Of a stretch of 64,000 nucleotides of DNA, positions 40,530 to 51,621 are shown in pieces. Position numbers and translations under genes: made by a program. Position 1 is the stretch's first letter. Every line of letters begins with the position of its first letter. The notes beneath the pieces were generated by a model. It made no database searches. It saw nothing but the letters and a program-made list of their open reading frames with translations, and was not told the DNA's origin. The stretch is from Cerrena zonata (taxonomy: Eukaryota > Basidiomycota > Agaricomycetes > Polyporales > Cerrenaceae), in contig JASBNA010000056.1 in NCBI GenBank assembly GCA_038087015.1, forward strand, positions 62,001 to 126,000, given 5' to 3'.

Positions 40530-40694
40530 TAACCTTTAATATACCTTTAATACTTTATAAAATATATTCCTCTTATAAGCGGAATTAAATTTTTCAATTG
40601 TAGAAATTCGCGATTAGTCATAAAACGGTATATTTTAACTGATTTTTCTATTGTGAGAGTTGAAATTTAAAACTATTCTTTCTTTATCTACAAC

Positions 40695-42164
40695 ATGTCC
40701 AAACCAACCAGCAAAGATTTAACTCACTTATTATCCGAAGAAGCTAAATCAAGGAAGAATTCTCCTTTGAAAGGAGCTTTCAAATACTTCAAACAACCAG
40801 GTATGACCTTTTTAGGTGGGGGATTACCATTACCAGATTATTTCCCATTTGATAAAGTTACTGCTGATATTCCAACTCCACCATTTACTAATGGATTAGG
40901 TGCCCAAGTTACCGAAGAAGATAAAACTGTTCTTGAAATTCATAAGAAAGCTGAATTGAATAAAGGCGAAAATGAAATTGAATTATCTAGATCATTACAA
41001 TATGGTTTTACTGAAGGTCAACCAGAAGTTGTTGGTTTTTTGAAAGAACATACTGATATGATCCATAAGGTTCCTTATGAAGATTGGGATGTTATGGCCA
41101 CCGTTGGTAATACTCAATCTTGGGATGCTACTTTGAGAACTTTTGTTACTAGAGGAGATGCCATTTTAGTGGAAGAATTTTCCTTTAGTTCAGCTTTAGA
41201 AACTGCCAATGCTCAAGGTGTAATCACTGTTCCCGTTCCAATGGATGCAGAAGGTATTTTACCAGATGCTTTGGATAAACAATTGGACCAATGGGTTGGT
41301 CCAAAACCAAAATTATTATATACAATTTGTACTGGTCAAAATCCAACTGGTTCATGTATCGATGCTGAAAGAAGAAAAAAAATCTATGACTTGGCAGTTA
41401 AACATGATTTCATTATAGTTGAAGATGAACCTTATTATTTCTTACAAATGGAAACTTATACTACGGATGAATCGGCCAGAAAGGGCAAACAACCTCATAG
41501 TCACGAAGAGTTCATTAATGCCTTGGTTCCTTCATACTTATCAATGGATGTCGAAGGAAGAGTCATCAGATTAGACTCCTTCTCAAAAGTCTTAGCACCA
41601 GGTTTGAGATTCGGTTGGATTGTTGGTCAAGCTAAGCTTTTGGAAAGATTCCTTAGAATTCACGAAGTTTCTATTCAATGTCCTTCTGGTTTAACCCAAT
41701 CTTTAACCAATGGATTATTACAGAAGTGGGGCCATAAAGGTTACTTGGACTGGTTAATTGGTTTAAGATCAGAATATACTCATAAAAGAGATGTTGCAAT
41801 CGATGCAGTCATCAAATATTTCCCCAAGGAAATCATCTCTTTTGTCCCCCCAGTTGCTGGTATGTTCTTTACAGTTACTTTAGATGCTTCCAAACATCCT
41901 AAGTTCAAAGAATTGGGTGAAGATGCTCAAAAAATCGAAGATTTAGTCTATGAACAAGGTTTGAAACAGGGTTGTTTAATGATCCCTGGCTCTTGGTTCA
42001 AATCTGAAGGTAAAACAAACCCTCCTCAACCTGAATTACCAGAAAACCCCGATACTAAAAACACCTTCTTCTTTAGAGGTACTTACGCTGCAGTTCCTTT
42101 GGATCAATTGGTTATCGGTTTAGAAAAATTCGGTAAAGCCGTCAAAATAGAATACAACCTTTAG
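40695..42164 (+). CDS. ARO8: Aromatic amino acid aminotransferase Aro8
   Basis: A 489-residue PLP-dependent class I aminotransferase that makes Phe and Tyr from phenylpyruvate and hydroxyphenylpyruvate and also acts on 2-aminoadipate. Motifs: FLGGGLPLPDYFPF near the N-terminus, TICTGQNPTGS (PLP/substrate Asn), EDEPYYF, and RLDSFSKVLAPGLRFGW with the Schiff-base lysine. Length matches Aro8 (500). ATTAGTCAT about 80 bases upstream is one mismatch from a Gcn4 site, in keeping with amino-acid control of ARO8 in other yeasts. Confidence 0.95.
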   Translation: MSKPTSKDLTHLLSEEAKSRKNSPLKGAFKYFKQPGMTFLGGGLPLPDYFPFDKVTADIPTPPFTNGLGAQVTEEDKTVLEIHKKAELNKGENEIELSRSLQYGFTEGQPEVVGFLKEHTDMIHKVPYEDWDVMATVGNTQSWDATLRTFVTRGDAILVEEFSFSSALETANAQGVITVPVPMDAEGILPDALDKQLDQWVGPKPKLLYTICTGQNPTGSCIDAERRKKIYDLAVKHDFIIVEDEPYYFLQMETYTTDESARKGKQPHSHEEFINALVPSYLSMDVEGRVIRLDSFSKVLAPGLRFGWIVGQAKLLERFLRIHEVSIQCPSGLTQSLTNGLLQKWGHKGYLDWLIGLRSEYTHKRDVAIDAVIKYFPKEIISFVPPVAGMFFTVTLDASKHPKFKELGEDAQKIEDLVYEQGLKQGCLMIPGSWFKSEGKTNPPQPELPENPDTKNTFFFRGTYAAVPLDQLVIGLEKFGKAVKIEYNL

Positions 42165-42403
42165 GTAATTTCATTAATATATAGATTTCCTTACTATCAA
42201 AATATCAATCTATTCATTTGAGTTAATCCTTGTAGATTATAATGACTTACAAGTAATAGATAATGATAGCTGTGAAAAGTTTGTGGTGCACGGAAGTGTA
42301 AAATCAAGCTCAAGTAAAAAAAAAAAAATATGAAAAAGGCTGAACTTCTGAATATATACCAAATCAACTAAAGCAGATTCGTGATAAGGGATAGCCATTC
42401 GTG

Positions 42404-45400
42404 ATGCATATTTTGAAACTACCCTGGCTAAGTCACAAAGGTATGTTAAGACTTTTTTCAAGTTACAAATTCCGTTCATGAGACAACTAACACGACATGT
42501 AGCTGAAAATAAACTGATCGAATGCTTTTCAGTCAGTATAAATAATGATGGAACGAGACTAGCTTCGGGAGGATTAGATGGGAATGTGAAGATTTGGGAC
42601 GTGCAAACAATTCTACAGTTCAAAGATATACCGGAACCCGAGAGTAAGGATAAAAAGAGAAAGTTAGATTTGAATAATAATCAACATGCTTCTTTAGTAC
42701 CGGATAAATCATTGAGACGCCCGCTCTGCTCTATGAGCCGACACAATGGGGTTGTGACTAGTGTGAAGTTTTCACCAGATGGAAGGTTTCTTGCATCAGG
42801 CTCAGATGATAAAATTGTGCTAATATGGGAAAAAGACGAAGAACAAGCAAACCGTCCTAAACAATTCGGTGAAGCAGAAGCAGATCTTGAACATTGGACA
42901 GTAAGGAAAAGACTAGTGGCCCACGATAATGATATTCAGGATATTTGCTGGTCTCCGGATGGGGCACTCTTGGTTACTGTTGGTTTAGACCGTTCAATTA
43001 TTATATGGAATGGTTTAACATTTGAAAGAATTAAACGGTATGACATACATCAATCCATGGTCAAAGGTGTTGTATTTGATCCTGCAAACAAATTCTTTGC
43101 CACTGCATCTGATGATAGAACGGTAAGAATTTTCCGTTACTATAAGAAACTAAACGAAACCACCCTTAATAATTACGAATTTCAAATGGAACATATTGTG
43201 GTTGATCCTTTTAAAAAATCTCCTTTAACTTCGTATTTCAGAAGAATGTCCTGGTCCCCTGATGGTCAACATGTTGCAGTTCCGAATGCGACAAACGGAC
43301 CAGTTTCTTCTGTTGCAGTTATAAATAGAGGGAATTGGGGTACTGACATTTCACTCATTGGACACGAAGCTCCTTGCGAAGTGTGCTCTTTCTCACCTCG
43401 TTTATTCAGATCGAATGATCAAGTGGAAGATTATAATCGTACGTCAAAAATTTCTACTTCTAATAAAGGTCAGAATGAGCATTTTTCAACTATTTTAGCT
43501 ACTGCTGGTCAGGATCAGACTTTGGCCGTTTGGAGTACGTCACAAAGTAAACCATTGATTATAGCGCAGGATATAGTCCAAAATTCAATTACAGATATCT
43601 GCTGGACTCCGAATGGTACAACATTATTCATGAGTTGCATTGATGGTTCTATCACTTGTGTCATTTTTGCTGAAAAAGAATTAGGTGAAGTAGTAAGTGC
43701 AGATGTGAATGATTTACAATTACATAGATATGGTGCTGATAGAGAATCTGCAATTTTTGCAGAAAGTACTGAGCAATTACTATTAGAACTGAAAGCCAAT
43801 AAACTATTTAAACATGATAGTGCAATGGATAATAAATTGACTTCATTAGTTGGAAATGGATCTTCAAAATTAGAAGAATCCAAACCAGCTCCGATAACGA
43901 AACCAGCGGTGGAACCAAAGGAGCCCAATCGTATTTCTGCTCAGCAAGTTAATTTACTTAAACCTAAAAAGACAGAAAAGCTTGTTCAAAATGTCACCAA
44001 GACTAAAGATGGGAGGAAAAAAGTTGCACCGATGCTTGTTTCTAGTTTATCGAAAACCTCAAAGCCATCAGGGTTTGATAAACCAGCATTGAATAATACA
44101 TCATTCAAAAAGAATTTTCAAGTTACTTCTAAAATTTCTCAAACTTCATACTACTTACCAAGATTAGGAGTGCAAACTTCTGTGCATGGAATCAAATTTA
44201 GATCTGTTGCTGGTGATATCAATACAAATAACAAAGACAATGCAGAAGAACAAGATAACGATAATGAAGATATGGGGATCGACCTTAATAATGAGCAAAA
44301 TCCATCTCAACAAAGCCAGAATATTTCTGGAGCTACATTGAAGAAAAAGAAGAACAAATTGAAACGTTCATTAATGGAAGCAAGATATCCGAATTGTTTT
44401 AAGATCATCTCTGATTTGCCAGAAGCCCTTTTCAATAATAGGGCCATTTTGAATAATGAAATCAGTCAATTGTTAAATCAAAAGGATATTATGGCCAATT
44501 CCAGTGCCAGTACAGAGATTGACGAAGACATTATATTCCAAGTACTCGTTAGTGGGATTAAGCATTTCAAAAATCCGAAATATGATTTTTCCCAATCTGA
44601 TGATATTAATGGAAATGACAATGTGAAAAAAACTGACCACTTGATTACATCTATAATTGAAGTGAGAAACGGTCCTAATTGGAGCGAAGATGACGATGAA
44701 ATGCCTGACACCGATTATAGCGACCGGATTGATTTCCAAGATCCTACCACGGTGACTATTTCAAACACTGAATTAAAAGACTTTAAGAAATACACATTGT
44801 ACTTCCCATACAAGATTCAGCATGTGTTACCGGTAGTAATGGAAAACATTCTTTCATACTATGTCTTAGTTTCATTCAGTGGTACAGTGCAAATAATTCT
44901 TGCAGAATCAGGTAGTTACGCCACTCCAGGCATAGAATTAGGAGAAAATATCATTTTATTAAAACAAAGAGGACCATTCGTTATGTGTTTGACTAATTCT
45001 GGATCCTTCCACTGTTGGAAGTTCCCCGATAATAAGTCAAAAACCGTTCGATTTGAAAGTATCATGAATGGAGTTTCAATTGCAAGTGTAATAAACTCCG
45101 ATAATGACATCAAAATCCCCGAGACCAATTCGGCAACGAAAAGGCCCACCTCTATCGAGATACCCAGTGTGGTGTCGAAGAATGTCCGGACCATTGAGAT
45201 TAATCCTCGTGATGGATCTCCGTTTGTTGTTTTAGAGGCAGACTACTCTATTTTTGCCTATTCAATTGATTTAATGGTATGGACCCGTATAATTGACCCA
45301 TGGTATTTTTCCGCCATTGAAAACAGTTTGATAAACAGACTCGACGGTACAAAGTTGGTGAATACTTTAATTAAAAAGAATTTCGGCAATTACCATCATG

Positions 45401-45513
45401 ACGTTAAAAGAATGAAAATCGGAAAGTATAATTTTGCCAATCCCCAAACTTTTGAATTAAAAGACATCATGAAAGGTAAGTTTGAAGAATCAATTGAACT
45501 AGCTACAGCATAA
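42404..45513 (+). CDS. HIR1: Histone chaperone HIR complex subunit Hir1 (spliced)
   Basis: Exons 42404-42440 and 42503-45513 joined over a 62-base intron (GTATGT donor, CAACTAAC branch at 42484-42491, TAG acceptor). Exon 1 supplies [12 protein letters not shown]; the join gives [20 protein letters not shown], aligned without gaps to the N-terminus of S. cerevisiae Hir1. The 1015-residue product deposits H3-H4 independently of replication and represses histone genes. WD40 repeats fill residues 15-400; an acidic, Lys-rich linker with the B domain follows (about 450-640), then the HIRA-type C-terminal domain ([15 protein letters not shown] onward). Without the first exon the beta-propeller would lack its starting strand. 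Confidence 0.93.
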
Positions 45514-45536
45514 TATGTAATAATAATGTACATTAA

Positions 45537-46202
45537 CTAAATTTTTTCAGCAGTAACTTCAGGAACTGTCTGATCTTTTGTAGGGGTCTTTTCAGCAGAT
45601 GACTCAGTAGGTTCTGGTTTAACTGGTTTATCAACCGGTTTTTCAAAAGGAAAAGAAACCAACAAAATCACTGAGCCAATGACATGGTTCAATGCAAACA
45701 TCCAAGCAGTCAATCCTATACTACCAGTAGGAAAGAATGGTAATGCAAGGAACCATTCCAAATAATGGGGTAAGACCCCAACTGGTAAGTAGAATAACAC
45801 CGACTTTCTAAACCAAGCCCTACAAAACCAAATTGGCAACGACGTGAAGATCGTTATGGCCCAGCCAATCATACTGGAAATACTGGTCTTATTAGCAGAA
45901 ATCGACTCAGTCAATTGACTGATCTCGCCATTCAATTTATCAAATTGACGATTCAATTTGGTCCATCTGGCATATTCATCCTGGGCACTGATGGATTTCT
46001 TTTCTTTACCAACCCTGGCCAATTCACTTCTCTTTCCCTTCAACTCTAGAAACTGTTTATGTCCCAACTTGGGTGCCATCCAAGTATAGATCGACCATCC
46101 AAAATCTTGCACCCTCGATTTCCCAATAGCATTGACGCTGTTCTTTAAAACAAGCACCACCAAAACAAGCACGAGCAACGTGAACGGATGAAGATCAAGC
46201 AT
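45537..46202 (-). CDS. GET1: GET complex receptor subunit Get1
   Basis: A 221-residue ER membrane protein that, with Get2, receives tail-anchored proteins from Get3. A lumenal-start transmembrane segment (FTLLVLVLVVLVLKNS, 7-22) is followed by the cytosolic coiled coil (about 45-105, including KQFLELKGKRSELARVGKEK and DEYARWTKLNRQ) that opens Get3, then two more transmembrane segments (about 108-125 and 160-185). These are the WRB/Get1 family marks. The tail is Lys/Pro/Thr-rich. It is convergent with HIR1, with 23 bases between the stops. Confidence 0.93.
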   Translation of the reverse strand: MLDLHPFTLLVLVLVVLVLKNSVNAIGKSRVQDFGWSIYTWMAPKLGHKQFLELKGKRSELARVGKEKKSISAQDEYARWTKLNRQFDKLNGEISQLTESISANKTSISSMIGWAITIFTSLPIWFCRAWFRKSVLFYLPVGVLPHYLEWFLALPFFPTGSIGLTAWMFALNHVIGSVILLVSFPFEKPVDKPVKPEPTESSAEKTPTKDQTVPEVTAEKI

Positions 46203-46599
46203 TCCCTGGCAATTGTATAGTATCCTCCCAAGCGATAAGCAAACGTTGTTGTTTGTATAAAGTTGACTTGTTGGTCTTTGATATCCTTTTCAAAAATTTG
46301 GCCAGACACTTTCGCTGGAAGTTAAAAAAATTTTTTTTTTTTCCTTTAATGAGGCAAAATTGAAACACCAAGTCCGCCCTATCGACTATCACGAAGAAAG
46401 ATCGTGAATAGTTACTTAGACAAGGCTTTTCAGCTAGGATAGGTTGACATAGAGATAGATATAGATTGTCAATTAGGAAGAGAGTTGATTTAGAAGTCGA
46501 TTGAATTAAATAGCCCCTTCTAATCCACCCTGAAAAAAAAAAAAGAATCAATTAAAAGTAATTGAAATCAAGATAGTCAACAGATACCGTCGGGATACA
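46203..46599. other. 397-base divergent GET1-CKB1 promoter region
   Basis: Contains a 14-base T-run (about 46328), an inverted repeat TCACGA-N7-TCGTGA (about 46388-46406) and an A-run. No gene; a 118-codon minus-strand frame has no protein-like features. Confidence 0.45.
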
Positions 46600-47454
46600 A
46601 TGTCTAGTGACCCTGAGGAGGATTACATTCCATGGATCCAGCAATTTTGTGAAGCATTTGGACATGAATACTTTGTTCCAGTAGCACAAGATTTTATTGA
46701 AGATGATTTTAACTTGACTGGATTACAACTGCAAGTACCATATTACCGAGAAGCATTATATACTATATTAGATTATCAGGTAGAGACGGCCGAAGATAAT
46801 GGGGGTCATACTAGTAATGGGGGTTCGGGAAGCAAGGGGAAGAATGAATTACCAAATAAAGCATTATTGGCCCATTCAGCAGAGTTATTATATGGATTAA
46901 TTCATGCTCGTTATATAATTTCCAAACCAGGATTAACAGCAATGGCTAGTAAATTTGAAAAAAATGAATTTGGACCATGTCCAAGGTTTTATTGTGATGG
47001 AATGCATTTGATACCGGTTGGTTCTACTGATATACCGGGACAAGAAACGGTTAGATTATATTGTCCATGTTGTAATGATATATATTTACCACTGAGTTCA
47101 CGATACCTTAATATTGATGGGGCCTTTTTCGGTACTACATTCCCAGGATTGTTAGTTAAAATGTTCCCCGAAATTGAAAATCAATGCAGAATAAGAATAA
47201 ATAAGGTTAATCAAGATGATTTTGGATTAAAATTATTTGGATTTAAAGTTAATGAATTAAGTGCTAGTGGCCCTAGAATGAAATGGCTAAGGATGCATCC
47301 CCAAAAGATTGATCAAAAGAAAGAATACGATACTTGTGAATTAAAGATTCCAAGTGATGAAGAAAATGAAGATGATGAAGATGTTAGTTCTGCTGTCATG
47401 GAAAGTGGTTTAAATGATGATGATGATAAGACCATGGCCAGTGAAGGTAACTAA
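46600..47454 (+). CDS. CKB1: Casein kinase II regulatory subunit Ckb1
   Basis: A 284-residue beta subunit of protein kinase CK2. WIQQFCEAFGHEYFVPVAQDFIEDDFN is the family N-terminal block; the dimer-forming zinc site uses C127, C132, C155 and C158 (C-x4-C-x22-C-x2-C). KVFGFKVNE-like IGFKV and SGPRMKWLR at the C-terminal side distinguish it as the Ckb1 rather than Ckb2 type. An acidic insert occurs before the zinc domain and again at the C-terminus. The CTG codon at 46729 aligns with a polar residue (Glu/Gln) in relatives, better as Ser than Leu. Confidence 0.94.
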   Translation: MSSDPEEDYIPWIQQFCEAFGHEYFVPVAQDFIEDDFNLTGLQLQVPYYREALYTILDYQVETAEDNGGHTSNGGSGSKGKNELPNKALLAHSAELLYGLIHARYIISKPGLTAMASKFEKNEFGPCPRFYCDGMHLIPVGSTDIPGQETVRLYCPCCNDIYLPLSSRYLNIDGAFFGTTFPGLLVKMFPEIENQCRIRINKVNQDDFGLKLFGFKVNELSASGPRMKWLRMHPQKIDQKKEYDTCELKIPSDEENEDDEDVSSAVMESGLNDDDDKTMASEGN

Positions 47455-47702
47455 ACTTGATATTATAATTGCATGTACTCCCTCCTCTTTTTTGATTCTC
47501 TCAACTTTTAATTTTGTCTTTTACTATCAAATATTTAATTAATCCATTTTATTTTTATTTTTATTTTTTATTTTCTTATTCAATCATTCTTCATTTAGTT
47601 CTCTTACTGTATTCCACAATTTTTCTTTTATATAACAGTTACTACAATTTTATTCAATTATATGTAAAAATCATGAATTCATGTAATATATATACAGTAG
47701 TT

Positions 47703-48443
47703 TTAATGGGTTAAATGAACTGGTTTACCGGGTTCCCAGTCTTTAATACCATTTTGAATGTTTACCCAATACTTTAATCTAATTGCTTCCATCATAAGAG
47801 AATCCCAATTGATTGGTTCATTCTGCAACAATTTATCCAAGGTCTCTTCTGATTCTTCAATTCTAGCTTCATTTTCTTTTTCAAGCTCTTCTAAATCTGC
47901 CTCATTAGTAGCCATTTCCAAACTTTCATGGGCATCTAGAACCAACATTAACATCTCCTTATATTCCAAAGATGACTCTGCTGATGACGATTGGAAATTG
48001 GCTATAAGCGATTTAGCAACATCATCTTGGGTAATATCCAACTTTTCCGGATGATTGATCTCAATGAAATGCGCAATTCTAGTATACGGATTACGAATAG
48101 TAGTATAGCCTTTATTAATTAACGAACTTATCTGACTTTCGGAATCCCCCAGTTCTTCAGTCTTACCGGATATGGCACTTGATCCAATAACTATATCGGG
48201 GTGATGTTCGCTTTGCAAAGCTCGGTATTCCCGACGCAACTGTCTTTGGTTAATCAAAAAGGACTCCTTGGGAGGTCCACCTTGTGGGAAGTTTTGTGGG
48301 AATAAGTCAAAAAATGATTGAACTTGTTGTCTTGATGTACTTATTGAAAATTTACAAATACTATGCCTTTGACAATTCAATCTGAAAACCCCTCTGCCAC
48401 CGGCAACCCCAAATGCATAGCTAAGCAATGGTCTGCAAAACAT
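47703..48443 (-). CDS. JAC1: Mitochondrial J-protein Jac1 (HscB)
   Basis: A 246-residue J-type co-chaperone that hands the Fe-S scaffold Isu1 to the Hsp70 Ssq1 in the mitochondrial matrix. I start at the ATG at 48443 because the longer frame begins with TTG. A long presequence (about 40 residues, Arg/Ser-rich) precedes the J domain SFFDLFPQ...HHPDIV with the HPD tripeptide at about 81-83. The C-terminal HscB oligomerisation/Isu-binding helices contain LMLVLDAHESLE. Longer than S. cerevisiae Jac1 (184) mainly by the presequence. Confidence 0.92.
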   Translation of the reverse strand: MFCRPLLSYAFGVAGGRGVFRLNCQRHSICKFSISTSRQQVQSFFDLFPQNFPQGGPPKESFLINQRQLRREYRALQSEHHPDIVIGSSAISGKTEELGDSESQISSLINKGYTTIRNPYTRIAHFIEINHPEKLDITQDDVAKSLIANFQSSSAESSLEYKEMLMLVLDAHESLEMATNEADLEELEKENEARIEESEETLDKLLQNEPINWDSLMMEAIRLKYWVNIQNGIKDWEPGKPVHLTH

Positions 48444-48552
48444 GACTAATATCTCCAATTTATAACCTCAATTGAAAGAAATTGATGGTAGCAATTGATT
48501 TATGACTCGATTAGATACCCGATTTTCAATGTTGAGTAAGCGTAAAATCGTG

Positions 48553-48564
48553 GTGTACGGGTGT
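48553..48564 (-). promoter_or_regulatory. Rap1-like site between JAC1 and CWC24
   Basis: GTGTACGGGTGT on the plus strand, i.e. ACACCCGTACAC on the minus. It ends 101 bases before the CWC24 ATG and 110 bases from the JAC1 ATG, so it may serve both divergent genes. Confidence 0.5.
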
Positions 48565-48664
48565 AGTTATATTTTCGTTTTTTCATTTGAATCTTTGCAA
48601 TGGAAATTTGTCATCTTGTTCATCTTGTTTGATTGGTGATTGATTGTTTGACTGGTAAGATAGC

Positions 48665-49399
48665 ATGTTCAAGAAGAGGACGCTCAAAGGCCAGAACAGC
48701 AGCAGAAGCAAGGACGAAGACAGGTCCAAGAGAAGACTGATCAGCGCTGGAAGCCCATCGGAATCAGAGCCAGAATCAGAACAAGAATCAAAACAAGAAT
48801 CAAAACAAGAATCAAAACAAGAACCAAACCAACCGTTTAAGAAACGCAGGGTTTTAGCAAGCAACGGGACTACGAAGAAACCCAGTCGAGAAACCGAGAC
48901 CAGAACCGAGCCCACGCAGCAGCTCTCGAATCCGTCTTTGAAAGAGGCAACGGTGGATGATTCACCGGATGATAAGCGGTTGGCGGCTGGTCCCTTGAAA
49001 CCAGTTCCTATAAACATCAAAACCACTACAATCACCGACTTCCAACCAGACGTTTGTAAAGACTTCCTACAAACGGGGTATTGTGGGTATGGGGACACCT
49101 GCAAGTTCCTTCATATACGTGAGGAACTGAAACAACGGGCCCCTGTGGAAAAAGAATGGGAAACCGTTAAAACAAAGACGGGTAAGAAGGCCCTGGACAA
49201 ATTGCCTTATAGGTGTGTTTTATGTAAAGAAGATTATAAGAAACCGGTGAAGACGATCTGTGGACATATTTTTTGTAAAGAATGTTTTATGAAACGCTTG
49301 AAGTTGCAGAAAAAGGCAAAATGCTTTATTTGCAACAAGGATACCAACGGGACCATTCAACCAATCTCCCAAAATCAACTACAGAGACTAATTGAATGA
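48665..49399 (+). CDS. CWC24: Spliceosomal protein Cwc24
   Basis: A 244-residue factor of the activated spliceosome that guards the 5' splice site before the first catalytic step. The start MFKKRTLKGQ is characteristic of Cwc24/RNF113A. After a disordered, charged segment with tandem Glu-Ser-Lys-Gln repeats (about 38-55), there is a CCCH finger (CKDFLQTGYCGYGDTCKFLH, about 131-150) and a C3HC4 RING (CVLCKEDY...CGHIFCKEC...CFICNKD). Length agrees with the yeast family (259 in S. cerevisiae). Confidence 0.94.
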   Translation: MFKKRTLKGQNSSRSKDEDRSKRRLISAGSPSESEPESEQESKQESKQESKQEPNQPFKKRRVLASNGTTKKPSRETETRTEPTQQLSNPSLKEATVDDSPDDKRLAAGPLKPVPINIKTTTITDFQPDVCKDFLQTGYCGYGDTCKFLHIREELKQRAPVEKEWETVKTKTGKKALDKLPYRCVLCKEDYKKPVKTICGHIFCKECFMKRLKLQKKAKCFICNKDTNGTIQPISQNQLQRLIE

Positions 49400-49544
49400 T
49401 TGAATCATTGAATGATAGATATACGTGGGTGCACGGGCCTTCTCGTGGGAACTTCCCCGTGTTAACCGTGTATACGCGAGAGGGTAATGAAAAATTGGAG
49501 TAACCGTCTTTTCCTTTGAATAGGTTGGTATTCATTGATCGAGA

Positions 49545-50267
49545 ATGTCTCAAATCCAAGATCAGTTGGAAGGGCTTCCTGGTTATGACATTGTAATGGA
49601 TTTTTACAATGACTATGCTGAGGAACATTTCAATAATTTAAATCCATACGAAGATAAAGAAGGTAACAAGGTTAAATTACGGTCAAAATTTTCCACTGAG
49701 AAGGAAAAGAAACTATGGAAGAGAATCCAATCGAAGGCATGGGTTCATGATAAGTGTTTTTTAGGAAGTTGTGGGGTTGGGATGGATTGTGGATTAGGAT
49801 TGGCTCCATTATTAGTATTAATACTCCCGGCAATTGGTCCAATAATCATGTTTATGGTTCATAATCGACTTATTAGAGCTGCGGCCGAAGAGTTGAACAT
49901 GCCAAATAAGTTGGTTGCCAACATGGAAACCCAAATCTTAATTGATTTGATAATCACGTTCCCTCCGGTAATCGGATCGTTCTTCAGTTGGTTGAATTCA
50001 TGTCTGACAAGAAATGCTGCAATAATATATAAGTATATGATGTTTCTAGCTGATCAAAGAGAACAAAATAAGACTGCCAATTATATCGGACCTAGATCAA
50101 GAACTCAGCAGCAACAGCAGCAGCAACAGCACCCCCAACAGCACCCCCAACAGCACCCACAGCAACAGAAGACAAAATACTCTTTTAAGAAACAATCCTC
50201 TCGTACAAGACAACCAAATCAGGATAGTATTGTTGTTGGGTCTCAACAACAATCAGGGTTTATATAG
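49545..50267 (+). CDS. DUF4112 protein (YLR326W-like)
   Basis: A 240-residue protein of unknown function found across fungi and bacteria. The DUF4112 core (about 65-170) has two hydrophobic segments, GLGLAPLLVLILPAIGPIIM and LIIDL-type ILIDLIITFPPVIGSFF, preceded by KAWVHDKCF. It is probably a two-pass membrane protein with cytosolic ends. The C-terminus is Gln/His/Pro-rich, coded by a CAG/CACCCC repeat (50106-50170). The S. cerevisiae relative is YLR326W. GTGGGTGCACGG, a degenerate Rap1-like motif, is about 110 bases upstream. Confidence 0.85.
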   Translation: MSQIQDQLEGLPGYDIVMDFYNDYAEEHFNNLNPYEDKEGNKVKLRSKFSTEKEKKLWKRIQSKAWVHDKCFLGSCGVGMDCGLGLAPLLVLILPAIGPIIMFMVHNRLIRAAAEELNMPNKLVANMETQILIDLIITFPPVIGSFFSWLNSCLTRNAAIIYKYMMFLADQREQNKTANYIGPRSRTQQQQQQQQHPQQHPQQHPQQQKTKYSFKKQSSRTRQPNQDSIVVGSQQQSGFI

Positions 50268-50280
50268 ATAATAATGGTGG

Positions 50281-50290
50281 GTACGGATGT
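50281..50290 (-). promoter_or_regulatory. ACATCCGTAC motif upstream of ECT1
   Basis: GTACGGATGT on the plus strand, 92 bases before the ECT1 ATG. ACGGATGT is also the invariant part of known Candida telomere repeats, which Rap1 binds, so it is a candidate Rap1-type site. Confidence 0.35.
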
Positions 50291-50381
50291 TTTGTGGGCG
50301 AACAACAAGCTGTAAATAAGAAGCATCTTATCAAGCTTATAATTTTATAACCATTTCTCTCTTTTTAAATAGTGAATAAAC

Positions 50382-51568
50382 ATGTATAAAAGACCTGAAG
50401 GTATAGAGAATTGTCGTATTTGGATCGATGGGTGTTTTGACTTTGCTCATCATGGTATGTTTTAATCGTTTACTTGGAAAAAAAGAAAGATTATTAACAA
50501 GAGATAGGACACGCTGGTGCTATGTTGCAAGCCCGTCAATTGGGTAAAGAGTTGTTTGTTGGGGTTCATAGTGATGAGGAAATCTTGCTCAATAAGGGCC
50601 CGGTTGTGATGAAATTGGCAGAAAGAATAACTGCAGTGGATGCATGTAAATGGCTGACTCAATCAGTTCCCGGGGCACCTTATGTTACTGATCCAAAAGT
50701 AATGGATGAATATGGATGTAAGTACGTTGTTCACGGGGATGATATTACTACTGATGCAAATGGAGAAGATTGTTACCAAGTGGTTAAAGATTTAGGTAAA
50801 TTTGTTGTTGTTAAAAGAACTCCTAATATTTCCACCACTGATTTAGTAGGAAGAATGTTATTGATGAGTACTAGTCATCATTATAATCCAATTGATAAGA
50901 ATTTCAAGGCTCTGCATCCACTTTGCAAAGATCAAGAAAAAATTGATAAATTTGCTGCTTATGCCAGTGATAAACTGGGATTGAAAAAGAATAGCGCAGT
51001 TTATGCTTACGCTGGGGATGAATTAATCACTCTTGTTGAGCCATCGGAGACAAAATTGAAACAATACCAGTCAATTGTGTATATTGATGGTGGATTTGAC
51101 TTATTTAACCCCGGTCATATCGAAGCATTGAAAATCGTTAAAGGAAAAGCCGGTACTTCTGCAGTTATTGTTGGTCTTCATGATGATTTGGCACTTAATC
51201 AGAACAAAGGATTAAATTATCCCATCATGAATTTATTTGAAAGATCATTGTGTGTATTACAATGTCGTTACGTTGATGGGGTTGTATTAGGTGCTCCCTA
51301 TATTCCAAATATGGAATTTTTAAATAAATTACCGGGCAAGGTTAATGCGGTTTTCCATGGTCCTACTCCAATCAATAATAAAGTTTATAATGAAGTTGAA
51401 TCAATTTTCCAAGAAATTGGGCCTCATAAATTTGATGATATGAATACCAAATTTATTGTTGATCGGGTATTACAAAATAAAGAAGCCTATGAAGAAAGAC
51501 AAAGAAGAAAGGGATGGAAAGCTGAACACGAATCCAAATTAGAAGCCGTAGAAAAGAGTAGTCACTAA
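50382..51568 (+). CDS. ECT1: CTP:phosphoethanolamine cytidylyltransferase Ect1 (spliced)
   Basis: Exons 50382-50454 and 50508-51568 with a 53-base intron (GTATGT, TATTAAC branch at 50492-50498, TAG). Exon 1 supplies MYKRPEGIENCRIWIDGCFD; the join completes the active-site HHGHAGAM. The 377-residue enzyme makes CDP-ethanolamine in the Kennedy pathway of phosphatidylethanolamine synthesis. It has two nucleotidyltransferase folds; the first keeps HxGH, the second reads FNPGHIEAL, with the first His replaced, as is common in yeast Ect1 where only one half is catalytic. Without exon 1 the catalytic core would be missing. Confidence 0.94.
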
Positions 51569-51621
51569 TTTTTATAATATTGTAATTGATCGTTTATTTC
51601 ATTACTTCGTAACTATCTAAA

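Noticed and set aside
42478..42502. HIR1 start at the ATG at 42478
   Set aside because: That codon lies inside the intron; the exon starting at 42404 supplies the conserved [10 protein letters not shown]-terminus.
42484..42532. HIR1 intron acceptor at the TTTTCAG ending at 42532
   Set aside because: It would delete about ten residues present in Hir1 homologues; the TAG ending at 42502 gives a gap-free N-terminus just after a good CAACTAAC branch site.
46195..46551. 118-codon minus-strand frame between GET1 and CKB1
   Set aside because: Lies in the divergent promoter region, crosses homopolymer runs and shows no domain.
48583..49104. 173-codon antisense frame over CWC24
   Set aside because: Shadow of the Glu-Ser-Lys-Gln repeat coding region; no protein features of its own.
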